DNA of 60,310 bases from Rhodoferax sp. (GTDB lineage: Bacteria; Pseudomonadota; Gammaproteobacteria; Burkholderiales; Burkholderiaceae_C): contig JAUSNJ010000048.1 of the NCBI GenBank assembly GCA_030645355.1, positions 1-60,310 on the forward strand, read 5' to 3'. The number at the start of each line of letters is the position of its first letter. Within the stretch, counting starts at the first letter, position 1. A model generated the notes under the pieces. That model was not told the DNA's origin. It did no database searches and saw only the letters and a program-made list of their open reading frames with translations. Positions 48,681 through 56,866 of the stretch are shown one piece after another. Made by a program: the position numbers and the translations under genes.

Positions 48681-48892
48681 TGATTCCATTCAACAGAACC
48701 TGCCGCGAAGTCGCCGCCATCCTGGTGGCCCGGGAAGACCGCGATCTCGGGCTGGCCGACCGCCTGGCCCTGCGCATCCATATGGCCATGTGCGACGCCT
48801 GCCCCAAGTTCGAGCGCCAGATGCTCACCATGCGCAACGGTCTGCGCCAGTGGCGCAACTACACCACACCAGACGATTCCGGCCAAAAATAG
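48680..48892 (+). CDS. Small zinc-finger (zf-HC2) anti-sigma factor candidate
   Basis: A 70-residue soluble protein from ATG 48680, overlapping the sigma gene stop. It has CREVAAILVAREDRDLGLADRLALRIHMAMCDACPKF, in which Cys8 and HxxxCxxC form the ZAS-type zinc motif of anti-sigma factors. There is no membrane segment, so it would act in the cytoplasm as a redox- or metal-sensitive switch. The stop TAG lies at the start of a short piece that resembles a type 1 repeat (AAAAATAGGCCCCTGG). Confidence 0.85.
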   Translation: MIPFNRTCREVAAILVAREDRDLGLADRLALRIHMAMCDACPKFERQMLTMRNGLRQWRNYTTPDDSGQK

Positions 48893-48911
48893 GCCCCTGG
48901 TCTAATAAAAA

Positions 48912-48941
48912 TTAGGCAACTCTGGAAAAAACCCGCATAAT
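48912..48941 (+). promoter_or_regulatory. Candidate sigma-70 promoter for the RNA-binding protein gene
   Basis: TTAGGC (-35) and CATAAT (-10) are 18 bases apart. Transcription from here would give a 5' leader of about 130 bases before ATG 49082, rich in T and G, as in some cold-shock genes. Confidence 0.35.
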
Positions 48942-49081
48942 GGTGCGGTATTGCCGGAATTTCGGTGTACGAGTTTGCGGTGATTTACCAGTTTCGCGTC
49001 TGCTTTAAGTCTTCATTGGTTTGTTGATTGCGGGTTTGGACACCATCGCGTTTTGAGAGTTAGTTTTTGAGGAGTCCTTAC

Positions 49082-49510
49082 ATGGGCAACAAACTTTACG
49101 TGGGCAACCTGCCCTATTCCTTCCGTGATGAAGACTTGCAACAAGCGTTTGCAGCCTACGGTTCCGTTTCCAGCGCCAAAGTCATGATGGAACGTGACAC
49201 CGGCCGTTCCAAGGGCTTCGGCTTTGTGGAAATGGGCAGTGACGCAGAAGCACAAGCAGCTATCGGCGGCATGAACGGTCAACAATTCGGTGGCCGCGGT
49301 CTCGTGGTGAACGAAGCACGTCCCATGGAAGCACGTCCTCCCCGCACTGGTGGCGGCGGCTTTGGTGGTGGTGCTGGCGGCGGCCGTAGTGGCGGCGGCG
49401 GCTACGGTGGTGGTGGCGGCGGTGGTGGCGGTTACGGCGGTGGCGCTGGCGGCGGCCGTAGCGGCGGCGGCGGCGGTGGTGGTTACGGCGGTGGCCGTAG
49501 CAGCTACTAA
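49082..49510 (+). CDS. Glycine-rich RRM RNA-binding protein
   Basis: A 142-residue protein from ATG 49082 with GAGGAG eight bases upstream. Residues 1-80 form one RRM with RNP2 (LYVGNL) and RNP1 (KGFGFVEM). Residues 95-142 are almost all Gly with Tyr, Ser and Arg (GGGGYGGG, GGGRSGG). This layout matches cyanobacterial and proteobacterial Rbp proteins, often cold-induced, that act as RNA chaperones. A strong terminator follows 26 bases later. Confidence 0.95.
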   Translation: MGNKLYVGNLPYSFRDEDLQQAFAAYGSVSSAKVMMERDTGRSKGFGFVEMGSDAEAQAAIGGMNGQQFGGRGLVVNEARPMEARPPRTGGGGFGGGAGGGRSGGGGYGGGGGGGGGYGGGAGGGRSGGGGGGGYGGGRSSY

Positions 49511-49536
49511 GCAGCTACCGGAGAATCTCTCCAATC

Positions 49537-49562
49537 AAAAAAGGACCTTCGGGTCCTTTTTT
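49537..49562. terminator. Bidirectional rho-independent terminator
   Basis: AAAAAAGGACC-TTCG-GGTCCTTTTTT: a tight stem with a TTCG tetraloop, flanked by A and T runs, so it works on both strands. It ends the RNA-binding-protein gene and the convergent SDR gene. Confidence 0.95.
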
Positions 49563-49569
49563 GTTGCCC

Positions 49570-50346
49570 TCAACCTTCAGTCACACGGCGCTTGCGCGGG
49601 CGCCCCGACAACACGCGGTCAAACAGCCAGTTGGGCAACACGCGCAGGCCTTTGGCAACCCAGCCCATTTGCCAGGGAATCACACGGTACGTTGCACCGC
49701 CGCGGATGGCTGCAAACGCCTTGTCCGCAAAAACGTCGGCCGACATCAAAAAGGGCATGGCATACCGATTTTTCTGGGTCAGCGGGGTATCGATGTAGCC
49801 GGGGCAAATGGTCAACACCTGGACACCGCTGTCGCGCAACTCACCGCGCAGACTCTCGCAGTAGCTGATCACGGCCGCCTTGCTGGCGCAATAGGCCCCG
49901 TGTCCTGGCAAGCCCCGGATTCCGGCCACACTGCCAATGCCCACCAATGCACCCGAACCACGCTGGGCCATGGGATCGATGAAGGCATGAAAGGTCGCCG
50001 CCAGGCCGACATTGTTGATGGCAAATACCCGGATCATCACCGCCAGATCCTCCCGCACCGCAGTATCCATGCCGATGCTGACGCCCGCGTTGGCAATGAC
50101 CACATCCGGCACGCCCTGGCGTTGCAGGCACAGCTGCGCGGCGGCCACGATGCTGTCCACCTCCGCCACGTCGGCACTGTAGATCTGGTAGCGCGCCGGA
50201 TCCAGCCCGCGCTGCGTGGCCCAGGTCTGCATCTCGTCGGTGCGCCGGGCCACCAGGGCCAGGGCATAACCGGCCTGGTAGTAGCGCCAGGCCAGAGCCT
50301 GTCCAATACCGCTGGAAGCGCCGGTGACAAATATCAGTTGGGACAC
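49570..50346 (-). CDS. SDR family oxidoreductase
   Basis: A 258-residue short-chain dehydrogenase from GTG 50346 with AGGAGG upstream. It has TGASSGIG (NAD(P) site), NAG (IANAGVS), catalytic Ser in GSVAG, and YCASK (Tyr/Lys). CPGYIDTPLT follows. The basic C terminus (RPRKRRVTEG) is unusual. It lies just downstream of lptC on the same strand. Substrate unknown. Confidence 0.92.
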   Translation of the reverse strand: MSQLIFVTGASSGIGQALAWRYYQAGYALALVARRTDEMQTWATQRGLDPARYQIYSADVAEVDSIVAAAQLCLQRQGVPDVVIANAGVSIGMDTAVREDLAVMIRVFAINNVGLAATFHAFIDPMAQRGSGALVGIGSVAGIRGLPGHGAYCASKAAVISYCESLRGELRDSGVQVLTICPGYIDTPLTQKNRYAMPFLMSADVFADKAFAAIRGGATYRVIPWQMGWVAKGLRVLPNWLFDRVLSGRPRKRRVTEG

Positions 50347-50377
50347 GGACTGCCTCCTGTAGCTAGTTTCTTGCGGG

Positions 50378-50992
50378 TTACTTCACGACGGGCATCAAGG
50401 TGCCATGGACCCGGCCGCTCAAGTGCAGCACCTGCTCCACGTTATCAAATTCCATGCGCTCGGCGGTAAACCGGTCCTGGCCGCGCAACAACTCCACCGG
50501 TTTGTGTGAACGCACCTGCTCGGTGTTCATGAAGGCATGCAGAAACTCGCTGCGGTACTCCATCCTGGGCGCGCTGTTGCCGGGCTTGCTGGTGTCGGCC
50601 TCCCGCACCACCACGGCCTGTCCCAGCAACTGCACTTCCGAGGAATCCTCGTTGGTCAGCCCCTGCTGGGCCGTGGCCGTCGTCAGGCGTCCCTGTTCGT
50701 CAAAAGAGCGTACCCGGATCGCATCAATTTCCAGCCACAGGGTATCGGGGTAATGCCGGGCTCGCGCACCGACCACTTCGGTGCGGATACGCCCTGCCGC
50801 ATCGAAGGTACGCACCGAAAAATTCTCCATGAAATAGTCCGGTTCATGGCGCGCCGGGCGCTGCATCACCGGACCGTTGGCTGGCGGCGTGCTGCGCACC
50901 AGCCAGTAGGTGCCCAGCGCCAGCAGGCCCATGGACACCAGGGGGAAGTACAACATGAACCGATCCCAGGCATCACGCAACACGGTCATCAT
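50378..50992 (-). CDS. lptC: LPS export ABC transporter periplasmic protein LptC
   Basis: A 204-residue protein from ATG 50992. One N-terminal membrane helix (about 12-32, FPLVSMGLLALGTYWLV), then a periplasmic beta-jellyroll (DYFMENFSVRTFDAAGRIRTEVVGARARHYPDT, LHLSGRVHGTLM). It passes LPS from the LptBFG transporter to LptA. It overlaps the kdsC gene by 4 bases. lptA and lptB do not follow; the next gene is an SDR. Confidence 0.92.
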   Translation of the reverse strand: MMTVLRDAWDRFMLYFPLVSMGLLALGTYWLVRSTPPANGPVMQRPARHEPDYFMENFSVRTFDAAGRIRTEVVGARARHYPDTLWLEIDAIRVRSFDEQGRLTTATAQQGLTNEDSSEVQLLGQAVVVREADTSKPGNSAPRMEYRSEFLHAFMNTEQVRSHKPVELLRGQDRFTAERMEFDNVEQVLHLSGRVHGTLMPVVK

Positions 50993-51534
50993 TGTGAGTA
51001 CGCACCCAGCAATTCGACATAGCGCCCACTGGCCACCAGCAGAACATCACAAAACTCCCGGGCCGCGCCGTCCCCGCCACGGGCCGTCGTCACGTGGTGG
51101 GCAACAGTCAGCACTTCCGTGTGAGCGTTGGCCGGAGCGCAGGCAAAGGCACAGCGGCGCATCACCGGCAAGTCCGGCCAGTCATCCCCCATGGCGGCCG
51201 CCTGGTCCCAGTCCAGCCCCAGCGTCGCCAGCGTTTGCTGCGCCGCCGGTCGCTTGTCTTCGGTCCCAAAATGGGCGTGCACAATGCCCAACGCCTGCAA
51301 GCGCAAGCGCAAGGGTTTGGAGTCACGCCCGGTGATCACGACCGGCGCAATGCCGGCCTGTTGCAACAGCTTGATGCCGTGGCCATCCAGCGTATTGAAG
51401 CGTTTGAGCGTCTCCCCGGTCTCGGTGAACAGCAGGCCACCATCGGTCAGCACACCGTCCACATCGAAAAAAGCGACCTTGATCCCTTGTGCCTTGAGCA
51501 ACAGCTCCGGATCAAAATTCAGTGCGGGTTTCAT
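50989..51534 (-). CDS. kdsC: 3-deoxy-manno-octulosonate-8-phosphatase (KdsC, HAD family)
   Basis: A 181-residue HAD phosphatase from ATG 51534, overlapping the kdsD stop (TGATG). Motif I FFDVDGVLTDG, motif II VVITGRDSKPL and motif III/IV GDDWPDLPVM. It removes phosphate from Kdo-8-phosphate to give Kdo for lipid A. The family is tetrameric with a short cap. Confidence 0.95.
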   Translation of the reverse strand: MKPALNFDPELLLKAQGIKVAFFDVDGVLTDGGLLFTETGETLKRFNTLDGHGIKLLQQAGIAPVVITGRDSKPLRLRLQALGIVHAHFGTEDKRPAAQQTLATLGLDWDQAAAMGDDWPDLPVMRRCAFACAPANAHTEVLTVAHHVTTARGGDGAAREFCDVLLVASGRYVELLGAYSQ

Positions 51535-52535
51535 CAGATAACCTTCGCACGCATCAGGTCGTTGCTGTTCAGGGCGCCACACAAACGGCCATCCAGGTCC
51601 ACGACCAGTAACAAGGTAATCCGCTTGGCTTCCATGATCTCGGCAGCATCCACGGCCAAAGCCTGCGGACCCACGGAGTGCGGAGACCGGTGCATCACGT
51701 CCTGCGCCGTTTTAGCCCGCAGGTCGATTCCCTGTTCCACCAAACGGCGCAAATCGCCATCGGTAAAAATGCCGAGCACACGGTTGTCCGCATCTACAAC
51801 TGCAGTCGCGCCCAAGCCCTTGGCACTCATCTCGCGCATCAATGCGCTGAAATTGGCATCGGGCGACACACTCGCCACCGACTCGCCGGAGCGCATGACA
51901 TCGCTGACATGGGTCAGCAGTTTGCGCCCCAGCGCGCCACCCGGATGGGAGCGCGCAAAATCCTCGGCCCTGAAACCGCGGGCGTCGAGCAGGGCCACGG
52001 CCAGTGCATCGCCCAATGCCAGCTGCGCCGTGGTGCTGGCGGTGGGCGCCAGATTCAGCGGGCAGGCCTCCTTGTCGACCGCACTGTCCAGCCATACATC
52101 CGCATGCAGGGCCATCATGGACTGGCCATTGCCGGTCATGGCCACCACCGGCGCGCCCAAGCGCTTGAGCACCGGAAAAATGGCAGCCATTTCCTGTGAC
52201 TCACCGCTGTTGGAGATGGCCAGCACCAGATCCGCCGTTGTAATCATGCCCAAGTCACCGTGGCTGGCTTCGGCCGGGTGCACAAACATGGCAGGGGTGC
52301 CGGTCGACGCCAGTGTGGCGGCAATCTTGCGCCCGATGTGGCCGCTTTTACCCATGCCCATCACGACCACCCGGCCCTGGATGGACAACACCATCTCCAC
52401 GGCCTGCGCAAAGGATGCGCCCACCCGGTTCTTCAGACCCAATACAGCCGTGGCCTCAATATCAAAAGTTTCATGGGCCAGCGCAATGGCGCGCTGGGCC
52501 GACGGTGCAGGGGGCCGCGGTGCGTGGAGGGTCAT
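51534..52535 (-). CDS. kdsD: Arabinose-5-phosphate isomerase (KdsD/KpsF/GutQ)
   Basis: A 333-residue protein from ATG 52535: a SIS domain (VVVMGMGKSGHIGRKIAATLASTGTPAMFVHPAEASHGDLGMI) and two CBS domains (about 210-330). It converts ribulose-5-phosphate to arabinose-5-phosphate, the first step of Kdo synthesis. The kdsD-kdsC-lptC order couples Kdo and LPS export. The antiporter gene is divergent, 44 bases away. Confidence 0.95.
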   Translation of the reverse strand: MTLHAPRPPAPSAQRAIALAHETFDIEATAVLGLKNRVGASFAQAVEMVLSIQGRVVVMGMGKSGHIGRKIAATLASTGTPAMFVHPAEASHGDLGMITTADLVLAISNSGESQEMAAIFPVLKRLGAPVVAMTGNGQSMMALHADVWLDSAVDKEACPLNLAPTASTTAQLALGDALAVALLDARGFRAEDFARSHPGGALGRKLLTHVSDVMRSGESVASVSPDANFSALMREMSAKGLGATAVVDADNRVLGIFTDGDLRRLVEQGIDLRAKTAQDVMHRSPHSVGPQALAVDAAEIMEAKRITLLLVVDLDGRLCGALNSNDLMRAKVI

Positions 52536-52579
52536 GGAGGCATTTTATAGACGGCTGCGTCTCTTGCTAGTATCGCGGC

Positions 52580-54565
52580 ATGTCCGGACTGGAAATTACC
52601 CTTCTCTATCTTCTCGCGGCGGTGCTGGGGGTAGTGACCTGCCGGTACTTCCAGTTGCCGCCGATGCTGGGCTATCTGGCGGTAGGCGTCGCGGTCGGAC
52701 CCAATGCCATGGCGCTATCACAGAACGCGGACGGGGTGCGCCATCTCGGTGAGTTCGGCGTCGTCTTCCTGATGTTTGTCATCGGGCTGGAGTTCAACCT
52801 GCCCAAACTGCGGGCCATGCGCCAGCATGTGTTCGGCCTGGGTCTGCTTCAGGTGGCCGTCACCATCCTGGTCGCCACACTGGCCACCCTGGGGCTGGCC
52901 GCGCTGGCACCGGCCACGTGGGGCATGCCCTGGCAAGCCGCGCTGGCCCTGTCGTGTGCCCTTGCCATGAGCAGCACCGCGATCGTCGTCAAGCTCATGG
53001 TGGAACGGCTGGAGCGCGAATCCGAGCATGGCAAGCGGGTCATGGGGGTGTTGCTGTTCCAGGATCTCGCCGTGGTGCCGCTGCTGGTGCTGATCCCGGC
53101 CCTGGGCGCCTCGGGCGAAGACCTTGCGGGTGCGCTGGTCATCGCGGCGATCAAGGCCACCCTGCTGATCACGGTGCTGCTGGTCGGTGGTCAGCATGTG
53201 ATGCGCCGCTGGCTAACACTGGTCGCCCGCCGCAAGAGCGAGGAACTGTTCGTGCTGAACCTGTTGTTCATCACACTGGGCCTGGCCTGGCTGACCGAGC
53301 TGGCAGGGCTGAGCCTGGCGCTGGGCGCCTTTATCGCCGGCATGCTGATTTCGGAGACCGAATTCAAACACCAGGTGGAAACCGACATCCGCCCGTTTCA
53401 TGACGTCCTGCTGGGGCTATTTTTCATCAGCATCGGCATGCTGCTGGACTGGCGGCTAGTGCTGGAGCGCTGGCCCCTGGTGTTGCTGCTGCTGGTCCTG
53501 CCTACGCTGTTCAAGGCTGCGCTGGTCACAGCACTGTCCAAGGCCCTGGGCGCCAGTTCCGGCGTGTCCTTGCGCACAGGCCTGTACCTGGCCCAGGCCG
53601 GCGAATTCGGCTTTGTACTGTTGACGCTGGCGCAGAACAATTCCCTGGTCCCCCCGGCACTGCTAAACCCCATCCTGGCAAGCATGGTGCTGTCGATGCT
53701 GGCCACGCCCTTCATCGTGATGTACAGCAACCGCATCGTCATGAAACTGGTCTCCAGCGAGTGGCTGCAGCAGTCCCTGCAAATGACCAGTATTGCGCGC
53801 AAGTCCATCAGTGCCAACCGCCACGTCATCATTTGCGGCTATGGCCGCTGCGGCCAGAATCTGGCCAAGATGCTCGAAGGTGAAGGCATTCCCTACATGG
53901 CCCTGGATCTGGACCCCGACCGGGTCCGCCAGGCCGCCGCCGCCGGCGACTCCGTCGTCTTTGGCGATGCCGCCCGCCTGCAGGCCCTGATCGCCTCGGG
54001 CCTGGCCCGCGCCAGTGCGGTGGTCATCACCTACTTGGACGTCGCCGGTGCGCTGAAGGTGCTGAGCCACACCCGCGCCCATGCCCCGCAGGTCCCGGTC
54101 ATCGTGCGCACCCAGGACGACCTCAGCCTGGAGGTGCTGCAAGCCGCCGGTGCGACCGAAGTCGTACCCGAAACTATTGAAGGCTCCTTGATGCTGGCCA
54201 GCCACGCGCTGGCGCTGGTCGGTGTGCCCATGCGGCGAGTGATCCGCATCGTGCAGGACCAGCGCGACGCCCGCTACAACCTGCTGCGCGGGTTTTTCCG
54301 CGGTACCGATGACGACTCCGTCGATGAACTGCACTACGAACGGCTGGCAACCTTCACCCTGCCCCTGGGCGCCAAGGCGGCCGGTCGCACGCTGGACTTT
54401 TTTACCCTGCACGCTCTGGAGGTCCAGGTGGTCAGCCTGCGCCACAGCAATGGGAAAGCCGGTTCCGTGCAAGGGGACGCGGTGCTGGAAGCCGGCGACA
54501 CCCTGGTACTGTCCGGCAAGGCCGAAGCCCTGGCCGTGGCAGAACAAAAACTCCTCAAGGGCTAG
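52580..54565 (+). CDS. Kef-type monovalent cation:proton antiporter with TrkA-N domain
   Basis: A 661-residue protein. About 12 membrane segments make the Na+/H+ exchanger (CPA2) domain (FLMFVIGLEFNLPKL, FQDLAVVPLL, AQAGEFGFVLL). Then a RCK/TrkA-N domain (HVIICGYGRCGQNLAKML, VVFGDAARL) and a TrkA-C domain. It is like KefB/KefC and YbaL. The domain in the cytoplasm binds nucleotide and gates K+ efflux. It is divergent from kdsD and is followed by apt after 6 bases. Confidence 0.94.
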   Translation: MSGLEITLLYLLAAVLGVVTCRYFQLPPMLGYLAVGVAVGPNAMALSQNADGVRHLGEFGVVFLMFVIGLEFNLPKLRAMRQHVFGLGLLQVAVTILVATLATLGLAALAPATWGMPWQAALALSCALAMSSTAIVVKLMVERLERESEHGKRVMGVLLFQDLAVVPLLVLIPALGASGEDLAGALVIAAIKATLLITVLLVGGQHVMRRWLTLVARRKSEELFVLNLLFITLGLAWLTELAGLSLALGAFIAGMLISETEFKHQVETDIRPFHDVLLGLFFISIGMLLDWRLVLERWPLVLLLLVLPTLFKAALVTALSKALGASSGVSLRTGLYLAQAGEFGFVLLTLAQNNSLVPPALLNPILASMVLSMLATPFIVMYSNRIVMKLVSSEWLQQSLQMTSIARKSISANRHVIICGYGRCGQNLAKMLEGEGIPYMALDLDPDRVRQAAAAGDSVVFGDAARLQALIASGLARASAVVITYLDVAGALKVLSHTRAHAPQVPVIVRTQDDLSLEVLQAAGATEVVPETIEGSLMLASHALALVGVPMRRVIRIVQDQRDARYNLLRGFFRGTDDDSVDELHYERLATFTLPLGAKAAGRTLDFFTLHALEVQVVSLRHSNGKAGSVQGDAVLEAGDTLVLSGKAEALAVAEQKLLKG

Positions 54566-54571
54566 ACCACC

Positions 54572-55126
54572 ATGCAACACACCAGCATCAACCAGTACCT
54601 CAGAGACCATATCCGCACCGTGCCCGACTGGCCGACGCCCGGCGTGCAGTTCCGCGACATCACACCTCTGCTGCAGAACGCCAAAGTGTTCCGGGTGCTG
54701 ATTGACGCCTTTGTGCACCGCTACATGGACCCCAGCATGCGCCCCGACGTGGTGGCAGGGCTGGACGCCCGGGGCTTCATACTGGGCGCGGTCGTGGCCT
54801 ACGAACTCAATGTCGGCTTTGTGCCAATCCGCAAAAAAGGCAAGCTGCCTTTCACCACCGTGCAGGAAACCTACGAACTTGAATATGGCAGCGCCACGGT
54901 GGAGTTGCACACCGATGCAGTCAAGCCGGGCGACCGGGTTCTGCTGATCGACGACCTGATCGCCACCGGTGGCACCATGATGGCGGGCAAGAAGCTGCTG
55001 GAAAAGCTGGGCGCCACGGTCACCGAGGGTGCGGCGATTGTCGATTTGCCCGAACTCGGCGGCTCGGCGCGCCTGAGGGAATCCGGCCTGCCGCTGTTCA
55101 CGCTGCTGGATTTCGCCGGACACTGA
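54572..55126 (+). CDS. apt: Adenine phosphoribosyltransferase
   Basis: A 184-residue protein from ATG 54572. It has [40 protein letters not shown] and the PRPP-binding loop [14 protein letters not shown]. It salvages adenine to AMP. It starts 6 bases after the Kef gene, so the two share a transcript, although the functions differ. Confidence 0.96.
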   Translation: MQHTSINQYLRDHIRTVPDWPTPGVQFRDITPLLQNAKVFRVLIDAFVHRYMDPSMRPDVVAGLDARGFILGAVVAYELNVGFVPIRKKGKLPFTTVQETYELEYGSATVELHTDAVKPGDRVLLIDDLIATGGTMMAGKKLLEKLGATVTEGAAIVDLPELGGSARLRESGLPLFTLLDFAGH

Positions 55127-55137
55127 GGGCCGGCGCT

Positions 55138-55195
55138 CGCTATTAAATCAATAGCGGCCTGCGCTTGTACAGCAAGGGCTGTCGGCCCTTGATTG
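55138..55195. repeat. Related intergenic repeat (GCGCTTG type) with hairpin
   Basis: GCTATTAAATCAATAGCGGCCTG is not written in full here; key parts are GCTATTAAATCAATAGC, then GCCTGCGCTTGTACAGCAAGGG, and a CAAGGGC-TGTCG-GCCCTTG hairpin at 55173-55191. I recall this GCGCTTG form as a common Comamonadaceae repeat. It lies between the convergent apt and unknown gene and may end both transcripts, without a T run. Confidence 0.6.
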
Positions 55196-55196
55196 C

Positions 55197-55997
55197 CTAA
55201 TTTAATTCGCCGTACTGGGTCGCACTCAGCGCCGGGACCAAGGCTGGCGCATCGGGCATTTCTGTGTCTTCGAACCCGGTCAGCAGGGTATAGGAGCGTG
55301 GCGCGCTGCGGCTCAAGGGGACCGCCGCGGCAGGAACGCCGTGGGCCGACGCTGCGGCCAGCGCCTGCTTGAAGGCCGCGACCTCGTCGGCCTGGATCGG
55401 CTCATACCGCTTGGGCGCCGGCTTTTCCACGGCGGGCGCTGGTTCAGGCAGGGCGGTTCGCGCCGGCACGGGTTCGGGCAAGACGGCAGGCTCAGGCGCT
55501 GCATCGGCGTGGTACAGCGGAGCGGGCCGGCTGTTGACCTGCGGCGCGCCCGCAGGGCGCGCCACCGACACCATCTCGTTGAGGCGCCAGTAGACGGCCG
55601 TGACGCGGATGTTGTAGCGCGACTTGGCGCTGTGAGCGATCATCACTTCCATCTCGGCCAGACGTTCGGCCTGCGCGCCAAACTCCTGCGCCAGGTCCAT
55701 CATGACCATGAACTGCTCGCCGCGCGGGTCGAGCGACAGCACCTTGAATTTGTAGCTGCCCGACAGCACGCCTGCGCGGATCATGGCTTCGCGCACCGCG
55801 GCGTAAAGCAGTTCGCGCCTGGCGTGTCGATGGGACTTATGCGCGCCGCCGCGCAGTTCACCCGTCGCCGGTTTGGACGACCCCGGTGTCGAGGACTTGT
55901 CGCGGGTCAGCCCCGCGCTGTCGCTGTCCGCCTGGATCTTGCCCGGCGTTTGGGGGCCTGCGCCGGATTTGCCGGAAAACCAATTGAGAATCGACAT
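55197..55997 (-). CDS. Hypothetical protein, Pro/Ala-rich C terminus
   Basis: A 266-residue protein from ATG 55997 (MSILNWFSGKSG) with GGGAG upstream. A short N-terminal amphipathic start is followed by a disordered Ser/Gly stretch (to about 55), a compact alpha-beta region (about 58-150: ARRELLYAAVREAMIRAGVLSGSYKFKVLSL, QFMVMMDL, VMIAHSAKSRYNIRVTAVYWRLN), a Pro/Ala/Glu-rich linker and a short conserved tail (SYTLLTGFEDTEMPD). No family is recognised. No signal peptide, so it is likely cytoplasmic. It is transcribed alone between repeats. Confidence 0.82.
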   Translation of the reverse strand: MSILNWFSGKSGAGPQTPGKIQADSDSAGLTRDKSSTPGSSKPATGELRGGAHKSHRHARRELLYAAVREAMIRAGVLSGSYKFKVLSLDPRGEQFMVMMDLAQEFGAQAERLAEMEVMIAHSAKSRYNIRVTAVYWRLNEMVSVARPAGAPQVNSRPAPLYHADAAPEPAVLPEPVPARTALPEPAPAVEKPAPKRYEPIQADEVAAFKQALAAASAHGVPAAAVPLSRSAPRSYTLLTGFEDTEMPDAPALVPALSATQYGELN

Positions 55998-56212
55998 GGG
56001 CTCCCGCCTGAAGAACGATGGCCGACCAGACGGCGATCGGGGTTGGTGGTGATGAGACCCGAAGGTCTCGATGATGAAGTTTACTGGCCCTTCGCCGCCT
56101 GTCGTTCGTGTCGAAGAAGCAAGTTGGCACCGGCCGCACACGAGCGAAGCAGATGCCTGCAATAAGTCACGTTTTTTCCGTTAGCACACCACCAAAGCAT
56201 CGCGCGACAGGC

Positions 56213-56704
56213 TCAGGTCACGGCAACACGTTTGGGCCGGTTGTATAAACGTTTGGCGAGCACAGCGCCCATGGCCAGGGTCAGTTCGAGTGCAATCGGG
56301 CTGTTCCGGTTGGACAGTTCCTTGAAGCGCAGTGCCGTCAGGCACCAGACCTTGCTCGCGTTGGATGCCTGTACGGTGGCGTTGCGCGGCATGCGCGAAA
56401 AAAAGGCGCCTTCACCGACCACCGTTCCGGCCGCAACCAGCGCAAGCCGCACGCGGCCCTTGTCGTCCTCGTAATGCACACTCAGCGTGCCGCTTTCGAT
56501 GAAGTACAGGGTCTGGTCGTTCGAACCCTGCTCGATCAGCACCTGGCCCTGCTGCATGGCAAACGGCTGCATGTAGCCGGCCAGAATGTCCCACTGCTGC
56601 GGCGTGAACTGGCAGCGCAGGGCATCGCTGGCATGGCTGTGCGCAATGGCGTTGGCCAGGCCCTGGATATCAAACCTGAGGGTAGTGGGTAAGGGTGCAT
56701 TCAT
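56213..56704 (-). CDS. Cyclic nucleotide-binding domain protein without DNA-binding domain
   Basis: A 163-residue protein from ATG 56704 (MNAPLPTTL). It is a single Crp-type beta roll (about 45-140: MQPFAMQQGQVLIEQGSNDQTLYFIESGTLSVHYED, GTVVGEGAFFSRMPRNATVQASNASKVW) and a C-terminal helix. There is no winged helix, so it is not a transcription factor by itself. It may gate another protein or bind cyclic-di-GMP or cAMP. Divergence from neighbours and a TTACAGCT/AGCTGTAA palindrome (56761-56792) upstream suggest its own promoter. Confidence 0.85.
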   Translation of the reverse strand: MNAPLPTTLRFDIQGLANAIAHSHASDALRCQFTPQQWDILAGYMQPFAMQQGQVLIEQGSNDQTLYFIESGTLSVHYEDDKGRVRLALVAAGTVVGEGAFFSRMPRNATVQASNASKVWCLTALRFKELSNRNSPIALELTLAMGAVLAKRLYNRPKRVAVT

Positions 56705-56760
56705 GATGCACGGAAGATACGATGCCGGCGACTGCCGCGGCAAGGGACATTAACGCAAGC

Positions 56761-56792
56761 TTACAGCTGATACATCGGCGGGAAAGCTGTAA
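56761..56792. repeat. Inverted repeat TTACAGCT/AGCTGTAA
   Basis: An 8-base inverted repeat with a 16-base gap lies between the mnmE stop and the cyclic-nucleotide-binding gene, about 57-88 bases before the start of the latter. It may be an operator or an mnmE transcript-end hairpin. Confidence 0.35.
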
Positions 56793-56866
56793 CTTGCCGG
56801 GATGGCGTTCACCAGGTGGTGAATAGCTCAGGCCTTTCGAGCTCACACGGCCAGGGCCTTGCCGGC

